64,000 nucleotides of DNA from an uncultured Clostridia bacterium (GTDB taxonomy: Bacteria > Bacillota > Clostridia > UBA1381). Of this stretch, positions 1-12,000 are shown piece after piece; within the stretch, counting starts at the first letter, position 1, and each line of letters begins with the position of its first letter. Under the pieces are notes generated by a model, which saw only the letters and a program-made list of their open reading frames with translations, made no database searches and was not told where the DNA came from. A program made the translations under genes and the position numbers. The stretch covers positions 62,001-126,000 of the forward strand of contig CANQIP010000056.1 in assembly GCA_947623955.1 (NCBI GenBank), written 5' to 3'.

Positions 1-1
1 C

Positions 2-3000
2 TACATCAAGGCGCAAAATCCGAATTCGGCTGTAATTATCAGGAACGGCTATTATGTGGGCGAATTTGAGGGACTTATCGGCGGTCTTATAAACGAGCGT
101 ACGGAAATCCCGTTCACAATAAGGGCCACAAACGGCGACGAAAGAGTTCATACTCTCGTAATCATTAAGGAACCGCCGGTAGCGACGCTTGATAAGGTTG
201 TTGTAAACGATGTAGAAGTTCAGCGTGTAGACAATACATATATCGCGGAAGTAGACAGTAACGACACTTCGGCGTTTGCGAAGTTTACGCCGGCGTCGGG
301 AATAATTCATGTATATGACAGCGAAAAACAGGAGGTACTTCTCTCGACAGACGACAATAAGACATGGTACAACAGCGAATTGCCCGTAACACAAGGCGAA
401 ATAACAAGATACACCCTTGTTGTTACTAGCGGCAATGAAATGTCAACGGTAGAATATACGCTTATGCTTAAACCCGGCAAGTATCATACGGGTCTTAAGA
501 GCGTACAGGTAAATCCGCTTACGCTGACAGGCGGTATCCTTACTGGTGACGGTTACGAGGAAATTACAGATGCGGAGGATAATGTATACAGCTATATTAT
601 CGACCAAGAACTTGCGTATATTGCAATTAGAGCCGAAGCGGTCAATACAACGTCGTCGGTCAGCATAGCATCTACAAAGAACACCTCGTTTACACCGTAT
701 ATTCATGAGCTTGGTCAGTATGTACTGGATAAGAGCGTTAAAGAATTCTATATCCCGATAGATGTAACATCGGCTGAAAACGTCATAGAACACTTTGTAC
801 TCCATCTTTCGAGAAAAAGCATAGACGATACGATAAAGATAGGCGGTATAATCGTAACTTATGGTGACAAACAGTATGTTGCCGGTAATCCCGTTGATAC
901 GGTTATCAACAAGGATACGGGTGAAACGGCTCCGGTATACACCGTTGTGCTTGAAACACCTATGGACGCACCGTTTACAAACAAGACGGTTGTTGACATA
1001 TCCATCGAGGCAAACAACATTTACTCGCTTGTAAACGCGGGCAACCCGACAGCGTCCGACCCGACAGACGCCAATACCTATAAATGGGAGGCGTTTGAGG
1101 AGGTACTTGACAGCAATGAGTTGACAATTTACCAGATTAAGACGAAAGCTGCGGATAAGGACGATTACACCGTAACATATCTGTACATTTATAAGCAGAG
1201 TTCCAATGCTGAACTTGAAAGAGTAACGGCTACATATGTTGACGACAATAAACCCGTATCGGTTGATGCGGCTAAGGACAACAACGGTAGCTATCAGTTA
1301 TGGCTGCCGGCTGATGTTGAAACCATAGACATCGAGGCTGTAACAAAGACGCTGCTTGCACAAGCCAACATTGAAGGCAACAGTTATACGCAGCACATTA
1401 ACACATATGAAACGTTTGACCTGACGACGGGCGCCAAGACAATAACCGTAAAAGTTAAGCCTTCGGCTGCTGCGGCAAGTACAAAGACATATGTAATAAC
1501 AATTAACAAGCTCAATCTCGGTCTTGAAGATGTGCTTGTATCGCAGCACGCCACAAGCGCGTTTACGAGTGCGGTATTCGATGAAGACCGCAACGCGTAC
1601 GTTATCCGTCTCGAACCGACAGATAACGCGCTGGCTGACGTGAGAGCCATTGCGGACGATTCGGAGAATTATGTAAGAATAGGTCATCTTGCAAGACCCG
1701 AAAAACCTGTCAGAACAGGCGGCATGAGCGACGATGAATATAACAGCCTGCTCGCGGATTATGAGAAGAAACGCGCCGCGTTCAATGCGGCTGCCGCGGA
1801 TTATAATATTGATGCCGCGGGATTTGGCTGGGACGGCGTAGACGGCGATAATGAGGGCTGGACACAAAGTCAGGCCGAGTCGCTCTCGCTCCCGCTTACA
1901 GACACAGACGGCGGTTTCACAATGGTGAAGATACAGGTAGGTATTGTTACCAATTATGAGGGAACCACAATTCCCGAAAGGATTGGCGCGATTAAGACCT
2001 TTAACCTGTTAATAGGTCAAAAGTACAAGAACGTTGACAAGGATATTGACATTTATGTTAACGACGTAAAGATGACCGATCCGACCATAAAGGACGACGG
2101 CACAATCGTTTACAGATACGGTATAAGAAAGGATGCTCCGGCACGTGTTAAACTGAGCACGTACGAGTACGGTACGCCGTACGGTCCGACCGTAAATGTA
2201 AATACTCCGATGAACGGCAGCAGAAACGACTTTGCTCCTATGCCCAACTCTGAAGTATTTGACATAAATGCAACAGGCGAGTCGAAATTTACGCTGACGT
2301 CCATAGCGGAGGCGGCGGGTTACTCCAAGACGTATGAAGTGATTATTTACAGACTGTCACAGGATACGTCAATAGTACATGACAAAGACGCGGAGCTTGG
2401 TCAAAAGACGACGGTTAACGGCCTCAACAGAGAAAAGGGTGAAACAACGCCAAAGATTGTCGACACCTTTACCGTAAGCGAGGCGACGATGACCGTTGAT
2501 GAAAACGGACAGCGTTACCTGAGAGTATTTATCAAGACTACATCGGATAAGGCTGTAATCAGATTAAACAATAAGAATTACGTGGGTCAGACCGACGACG
2601 ATACGGTTCTCACAGGTGATAATGTAGTTAACGGCGGCGATATTCTCGGCGTACTCATACCCGTAGGTATAAACGATACCGAAAAGGTTATTCCTTACAC
2701 GGTAACAGCCGAAGATTCGAGATACGCATCACAGAATGAACTGAAAGTATACATTCAGCCCATAAATACGAATGTCGAGTATGTACAGGTTAACGGCTCG
2801 ACGGCGTTCGGACCGTACGAAGATGAAATTACGGGCGAGATGTACTTTAACAGTTTCGTTCCAAAGAGCGTGGTTGATGCCGCCGAGCAGAACGGTACAA
2901 AGACGCCGGTAGTGGTTCAAGCCGAAAACCATTTGGCTGAGTCAAACTTCAAGACTGTTGCAACTCTGATAGATGAAAACGGAGATCCTGTTGTAAACAA

Positions 3001-6000
3001 AAACATCAATGCGCCGTACAGATCAACGTATGATTATCTGTTTGATGACGTATATCCGATTGAATACAGCGCACCTCACGTAATAGACTTCTCAATAACG
3101 TCGGTTGCGGGAACAACTCAGGATTACCAAATCCGTGTTTACCTTGCAGACGACAGCAATGACAGGATAGAGCCTATTGATGAAGAAAACGACATCTTCA
3201 GCGTGTGGGTAGCTCCGACAGGAATGCTCAGTGTAGTATCTCCTGCGGAACGCGAAGACGAAACTCACTACACCGTAGGTATCGAGGCAGGTATCAAATC
3301 TGTAGAGGTTAAGATAAGAACCGAGTCAGATTACGCCGGAATTGACGTTATGGATCCGACGAGAAATATGTACTCGCACAATTACGTCATGAAGGAAAAG
3401 ATTGTTCAGCTTTCGGATCTTGAACCCAATTCGGGATACGAAATAGAGTTCAAGGTAAGAACGCAGGATCAAATGCTTTCCGGCGACGGCGACGGCAAGA
3501 CGTATTATATTAACCTTGTAAGACTGTCCAATAACAGAGACCTTGAATATGTTGACGCTTATCCGAAGGGAGATGGCGGAACGTATCAGCATATCACGGG
3601 AATAACAACGGATACGCCTATCGAAATCTCAACAAATTACGGTGAATTCTCCGTACCTGTCGAGATAAAGGCGGTATATCCGACAGCAAGAGTCGGCATA
3701 CAGATAGACGGTAAGGATGTAGTATCAAGCAGCATGATTTTCAACACAACGGTACCGTTTGAAGAGGAAAACGATATTGTTGACCCGAACACGTCTCAAC
3801 GTTATCAGACATATAGAGTAACCGTATGGAGCTATGAGGGTGACGTAACTCCCGCATATTATACGCTTAAGATTGTCAGAAAGATGAACGACCTGACAAT
3901 TAAGGAAATTAAGTATAATGACCGTGTGGCTGTACCCGATCCGAACGATCCGTACACATTTAACATCGATATAGACTACGATGAAATGGATACGGGCGTT
4001 ACGGTTATGGCTGAAACGAATAACGACAGCGCCCTTGTAAAGATAGAGAGCCAAGGTTATTCGAAACACATAACGTCTTACAGCGGTATTGACGTAACGG
4101 GAATTGATATTAACCAAACCATGGAGGTTACTATCACCGTAGGTTCTCCCGACCTTATCGGAGCGGGTCTGCCCGATCAGACAAAGACGACAAAGCTTAT
4201 CATAACAAGAAATCCGCCGGGCGTACTCAGATACGACATGACGCTGGATATGTATGTAAGCAATATTAAGACTCTCGATCAGTCATACACGAAGTCCGCG
4301 TTTAAGAGCGTAACGCAGAAAGACGGCAAGGAAGTACGGAACTACATCAGTTTCATTGCTCCCGACTCGCCGATGGCGTTTATCAAGTCGCAGACAAAGT
4401 CGCCGACATCGGAGATTGCTTTCTACTATCCTGTAGATACCGGCAATCCGTTGGTGAAGGATTACTATACTGCCAACGCGGAGGCAGTAATGCCCGACTC
4501 CGGTACGATGACGCTCAGAGCGGTTGTAACCGCGGCTGACGGCAGAAGTCAGGAATATACTCTGGAGATACAGGAATCCTCAAGCGATATAGGCGTAATG
4601 AAAGTTTACGCCGATATGACCCTTGAACAGGCGGGCGGAAACAGTACGGCGACCGAAGAGGCTACTGTAACGGGTATATTTGACGACGGTAATATAATCG
4701 AATATGTAATAGAAGTTCCGAGATACACAATGTCGGTTAAACCGTTCGTACTTCCTAACGACCCGTACGCGTATGTACAGTTCAAGGATCACGACGGAAC
4801 ACCGCTCGCACTTCAGCAGCAAGGTACAACGGCAAATTATCCGGGCGCTACAACGGATGACATCTATATTGCCGAAAGCGTAGAGGAAGTAGTTTACTTC
4901 ACGGTAATATCCAGAACAAACAGTCTGTCTGCGGATTACAGAATACGCTTTATCAACAGACCCGAGGGTACGCATTTGAAGAACGTGCTTGTCGGCACAA
5001 GAAATGCCGAAAACCTTGAGGATGAGTTGAGCGACAGCATTGTAACACTTTATAGCGCGACGTCTATAGGCAACACGACGTATGAAGGTTCCGTACCTTA
5101 TAATTACGGAGCGACGGCGGTTGTTAAGATAGAGGCGGAGGCCGAAGCATCGCAAATCATAATTAACAGTGCGATAGGTGACAGAAAGAGCGGTTACGGT
5201 TCACTGATTGTGGAGGTTCCGCTTAATGAAGACGGTACGCCCACACCCGTACCCGTAACCATAAAAGACCCGTCGGGCAGAATTTCAATGCCGTACACTG
5301 TTTACATACTCAGATACAACCATACGTATGATTTGAGTATACGTGTAAACACGGAACTTACGGAGCGCACCGGTTACAGACCGGCAGGCGGCGATCAGAG
5401 ATATGATGAATATTACGAGCTCAAGCCTACGCCGCTGCCGTTCTTTACAAATCAGGCAAACCTTAAACTGACCATGGCGGCGCCGGGACTTGACAATAAC
5501 GACAACACAAAGCCCGCGACATATTATGTTCAGATTGAGGACGGCAAGAAGAGCGCAATAGATGCAAACAACAGAATTGTGGAAGAATTGGTTCCGCTGT
5601 CGGGCATGGCTACCGACATTACGGTAAGAGTTTACGATGAAAATGAAAACCTGCTTTCGCAGTACATCGTAACAATTAACCGTAAGACGGTTGATAAGAA
5701 TATCGGCGCTGTTTATGTAGACGATAATCATGCCGCATCGGTAATTATCGACTCCAAGTCGGGATTTGAGGCTTACTCGTACTCGGCTGAAGAACAACCG
5801 GTAAGCAAGGTTCAGATTTATGCACTTGACCCGAGCGCAAAAATCTCTCTGACGGGCGAGGATCCGCTTAATCCGAACGCGTCTCAATCGTATATCGGTG
5901 AAACCAACGGTTATCTCGAAGCGAATGTAAGGTTGAACAAAGACGGAGAAACTATGTTCCAGATAGAAATAGATAATCCGAATCAGACGCCGTATTACTA

Positions 6001-9000
6001 CCCGCTCAGAATAATCAACATTCCGGTAGACGTATATCTCGACGATATGTACGCCACAAAGCGCGATGATACAGAGCATTTTGACTTCTACAACATGACG
6101 TTCCAGAAGACGGTACTGGATTATATGATTTTGTCCGACGGAGTGACGGTCAACTATGACGTATTCGCTACGGCATATGAGACAGCGGAAGCGCTCAGAC
6201 AGTATGCGGTTACCAAGGTCTTGGCTCCCGAGGATTACACAACGCGTATTAAGATAGGCGACAACAACTTCGAGCAAATACAGAGTGTCGCTCAGATGTA
6301 TCAATACATCAAGCAGAGCATAGACATCGTGCCCGAGGACGACGGTTCATCGCCGCCTTACTACGACATACCCGTATATCTTGTGGTACCGCACTTCACG
6401 AGAACATACAACATCGAGATACATGACCTGTCGCCCGAGGCGCACCTTGACGAGCTGAGAGTATTCGATCACAGCAATGTAATACCGCTCAGCACAAAGA
6501 ATGACTATCCGCTCGATCCTGAATTTGAGCAGGATACTATGGAATATACGGTCAACGTTCCGTCCGATATAACGAACGTGGATGTATATGCCGAGGCTTT
6601 GCATAAACATCAAGGTTCACGCACGGTTGTGTCGCTGTTGGATGAGCAGCAAATCAACACATTGGCGAGCAGCTTTGTATCAATACATCAGAATGTTCAG
6701 CTTGATTACGGCGATAATGTATTTATAGTCAAAGTAACAAGCGAAGAGGCGAACCATCTCGATTATAAACTTCATATCTATCGTAAACCGATAGATACTG
6801 ATCTCAGCCAAATTCTTGTTAACGATATGCCGGTTACCAAGCAGGAGGACGGAACATATATAGCGTATGTTCCGATGGGTTCAAACCCTGTTGTAAAGGC
6901 TAAGGCAAGCGATACAAGAGCGGTAACAACATTGTCCGCCGCCGGCGTTTCGGACGCTGTTTCGGATAATGACGCGGCTGATGAAAACGAAAGATATTGG
7001 GCGACTCTGAATATGCCGACCATAACGGCGGCGGAAACAGATGTCAATATCAATGTATCCCTCGATATCCCCGGACTTTCCCAGATAACGAAGGATTACA
7101 AGCTTATAATCATAGGCGTGAAGGCTCAGGAAGAATTTAACGGCAACGACCTTGTAAGCATTTATCTTGACGTTGTGGGAAAAGACTTCCAAAACGATCC
7201 GTCGCTTCCGTACTCTAACCCGATAGGAGCAGTATGGAACGATACGGAGAAGTACTTTGAAATTGCAATACCGCACGACGCTCCCGACAATCCTTATATG
7301 AGAGCGGTAACGCTCAATCAGGACAAACTCGTCGGCATAGGCGTCGGTGAATCGGGCGCCAAAGAACCTGATACCGATACGTATAATCAATTTACAAATC
7401 AGATATATCTGATGCAGAAGGACGTCAACGGAAGGTATCTTGTAAATGTGCTCGTTAAGGATAAGAACTCCGGCACCGTTACCAATTATAAGGTATATAT
7501 TACCAGACAGTCCAACGACGCGGAACTTATCGTACTCGACACAGAGAGCAACGTAACGCTTGAACCCGTATTCAACAAAGAGAATAAGGAGTATACGATA
7601 GACGTTGATACCAACGTAACATCCGTTAACTTCACGGAAATTCTTGCGAGCGACAAAGCATCGGTTAAGCTTATGCTCTCATCAACAAGCGGTCCCAGAC
7701 CTGTCATAGACTTTGTAAACGGTTCGTCGTTCCTCTATGACAATCTCGACCTCGGCAACAATCTGCTTAAAATTCAGGTAACGTCTGAGGATAAGACGGT
7801 TACAAAGACGTATACCGTCAACATCAGACGCCAAGTTCCTGTAACAGATGCTACGCTTGACGACATCAGAGTACAGATAGACGGTATGTACTACAGCTTA
7901 GTTCCGATGTTCGACAAGAATATCCTGAGCTACGACATTATTCTCGAAGCTCAGATTAACGAGTCGGAAACGCCGGTAATCATAACGGCTACACCGGGCG
8001 ACCAAGCCGAATATGTAATAACGAGCGAGGTCAACTCCGATCCGTCAACGAGCCATACGACAAGCGCAAATACGCCTAACGTAGTTGTTATTACAGGAGA
8101 GGACGGATTGCCTCTCGCAAGCACGACGACCACAACGGTTGTATTCAGTATTGCGAGTATGGTAGGCGGAGACAGAATAAATATACGCGAGTATACAATT
8201 CGTCTTTACAAGAATGAGAACGCAAACATCAATCCAAAACACAACTTCCTGTCGGGTATCTCATTGGCGAACCATCCGCTTACGATGATTACAGGCTCGT
8301 CAGACGTTGACTATAACTATTATGCAAGCGTTCTGAACACCGAACCCGAAGAAAAACTGACAGTAATTCCGAACCTTAACGTAACGGGTGTTGTGGGCGA
8401 CCTCAAAGCATACTTGATAGACGCCGACAATCCGGATGCCGCGGAAGTGGAAATGCTTTCGGGTACACCGTCGGCTCTGACCCTCAAGGACGGCGACAAC
8501 CTGTTCATTATCAGAGTTGAGGATACGTTAGGAAATAACAAGCGGTTCTATTCGGTAACGATTAACAGAGCGTCGGATCAGAATTCGAGCGCGATGCTCC
8601 ACAGCTTAGCTGTTGCGGGATTTGATATGACTCCTGCATTCAGCAGTGATACCACATCGTATAAGATGACCGTGAACTCGCAGACAAAGTCAATTTCGCT
8701 GCGTGCCGAGGCTGAAAACGAGTTGGCGGAAATTTGGGTAAGAAGTGAAGCGCAGGATTATGACCTGATTAACGCAGGTACGGCGAACGCGAACAACATT
8801 CCGCTTGTAAACGGCAATAACAAGCTTGTTATTACCTCAACGGCGCCGGACGGCATTACGAAGAAAGTTTACGTAATAAATGTTTATAAGACTACGGGCG
8901 ATGAAAACGCCGACCTTATAGACATTGAATACACCGGCGACGGCGTAATGAGTCCGCTGTTTGACAGCGACATAGTAAACTATAATCTCGCGTATAAGTA

Positions 9001-12000
9001 TGATACAGAGCATATCAATCTCACACCTATTGCGAGAACACCCGAAACAACGGAAATAACCGTTACATTGAACGGCACATCGTCTACCGTTATACAAAGC
9101 GGCGACCAAGTACCGGTTGACTTGCCGGTAGGTATGACAACCGTGACATTCGGAGTTAAATCGCTTGTAAACGGTGGAAGCAAGACCTACACCGTTAATA
9201 TCTACCGCGATCCTTATGAGTCGCCCATACCCGAGCTTGTAGCTTTGGGATTGAGAGACCAGACAGGCAAGCAGTACGAATACGCACCCGCTGTTCATAA
9301 AGACGAGCATTCGTATTATGTAAGCGTGCCTTCAACGTTTGAAAAAGCGCGTATAATGGTTAAGGCGGCGTCTAACGATCCTGCGGATGCAAACAATGTG
9401 GTAATAGCCGTCAACAATATAACGGTACCGAACAGCAATACCGTATATACTCAGCTCAATAACAATCTTGTATACGGTAACAACATCGTAACGATTAAAC
9501 TGTCCAATGCACAGGGTAATTACGAGTTCTACACGCTGGTTATCAACAGAGCGCAGGCAGGTTACGATCCGAAGCTTGAGAACCTTGAAGTACAGCAAGA
9601 CTTCGTACTTGAGCCGACATTCAACCCCGATACCGCGGCGTATGAAATCAACGTAGATTATGACACGCCGTTTATCAACCTCATTCCGACTGCGTCCGAC
9701 GCGGTTATAACGGTAGATAACATTGCGGTTGAAAGCGGTTCGCCGTCGCAGAACCTCATGCTCAAAGAAGGCAAGAACACGGTTCTTGTGAAGGTAACGG
9801 CTCTCGATACGACGAAAAATCCGGCTGCCGCAACGACGACGGATAAGGTATATATTGTAAATATCTATCGTCCGTCGGCGAACTCGGATAACTACCTCAC
9901 AAAGCTGACGCTTAATAAGGGTACTATTGTACCGGCGTTCGCAAGAGAGATAAGAAACTACTTCGTAACAGTACCTTATGATATTGACGAAGTTGAACTT
10001 GATACAGCGGCTCTCAAACCTGACAGTGTGATAACGGTCAACAACAGTCCGTTTATACAGCCTATGGCGCTCGCATTGAAGGCGGGTACGGATAATAATG
10101 TATCGATCAGACTGTTCGATTCGCCGACAGATAAACTCTCGTCATCGACATACACACTCAAAATATTCAGAAAGAATATGGCAGGTGAGGATCCCGATTT
10201 GGCAGAGCTTACAGTCGACGGAGAAACTCTCTATCCCGACTTTACGGAGAGAGAAATGAACTACTACGCTTACGTCGATACATCAACCACAGAAGTTGAA
10301 ATCGGAGCGACGGCTGCCAAAGATACGGCGGTTGTAAGCGGAACGGGAACATTAACTCTTACGGGAAATAAGACAGTAAGAATAATTACCGTTCGGAGCG
10401 GCGCGACGGTTCAAAGATATTCCGTAACTGTGATTAAAGAAACGAACAGCCCGCTCACAGGTGTGGTTAACGGCGAAGTTCTCGGTAATAATCCCGTACA
10501 GACTGTCACAGTACCCGAGGGAACGAGCACGATTCCCATTCGCCTCGTAGAGAGAGACGGCGCGGTTATTACAGTAAACGGTATCGAAGTTGAGAACGGC
10601 GTTACGACCGACTTCCCGATGACGACCCAAAAGGAACGTTTCGATGTTTTGGTAAGATATGAAAATAATATGGGCGGAGTTTATAACGACGCAAAGGTTA
10701 TTTACGCGGAGAGTGAGGAAGAAAAGCCGTATGAACCGTTTATAGACCATATTATGGTTGACCCGACAAGTACGGCGACGGGTAATGACGCTAAGTTCTT
10801 TACCACGTTCAGCAGGGATAAGTTCGTTTACGAAGTAACGAACGACGGTGACACACCGTATCTGTACGCGACAAGCGACGATAACGATGTTTACATCGAA
10901 CTGTTCAACGAAGATTTGAATGACTTTGCGGTAATCAACGGACTCGGAACATACATCGCGCAGACAATCGGCACAAGCGGAAAGGCGACATTCAAATTCC
11001 GTGCCACGAAGTTTGCTCAAAGCGGTTACGAGCTTGTAAACGAGTACACGGTAACGGTATACAATACCGATGCCCCGATACTTATGGATTTATGGACGGA
11101 AAACGCGCATATGGAAAAAGACTTCAATCCTGTAGTAAGAGAATATGACGCGACCATAAGCCAGAATACGGAGTCGTTTACGGTACATACCGAGAATACG
11201 TATGACCCGTCGAAGGTTACAATAAGCATGCAGCTTGACGAAGGCGACTTCGTAGAAGGCGAGGTAAGAGAGTTTAACAACCTGCCGCTTGATGAAACCG
11301 AATTTAAGGTAACGGTTAAAGTAACGGTTACCGAGGAAGACGGTACGGAAACCGACGGTATTTATGTTCTGAACGTAAAACGCAGCACAGGCTTGATTGC
11401 GGAGATACCGATTGCGGATCTTATGCTCACGGATGAAACGGATGCGTCGGATGGTCTCTACGAACTCTCGCCCGAGTTTGAAAGCAAGTTTGCCTCGTAT
11501 GACGCTACGGTTAACTATACAGACAACACCGTAGAAATAACCGTAACGGCAGTTCATGCGGATAATGATGATTTGAGCAAGAACGACGTGCTTGTTGCAG
11601 AGACTGCGGACGGACGCAGAATAGACCTTGTAAGCGGCACAGCCAAAGAAATCAAGTTGTCAGACGCGTTTATGAAGACAGACGGCGCATCGGAGATTAT
11701 CACAATCTACGTAACCGACAGCGAAACCGGCAAGACCGGCAAGTATGAGCTTACGATTACGCGTGATGCACGTGCGAACGGTACGGCAAGACTTGCGTCG
11801 CTTACAACGGATAAGGTAGACTTAACCGATGAGTTCAGTCCGGATCTGTATGAATATACAATAAGACTGTCTCCGACAGACGAGGATATTACAGTAACGG
11901 CTGTTGCACAAGATCCGAATGATAACATTGTTCTGAGCTATGGCGGAAAGAATTTACCGGCAGAGTTAGACACGGCAGTGGGAACATTCGACCTTGACAT

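Noticed and set aside
5285-6304. Long minus-strand open frame (339 codons) inside the giant gene
   Set aside because: It is antisense to conserved cadherin-like repeats, has an odd Arg/Tyr/Val/Cys-rich composition and no ribosome-binding site. Several similar antisense frames occur across 1-41 kb for the same codon-bias reason.
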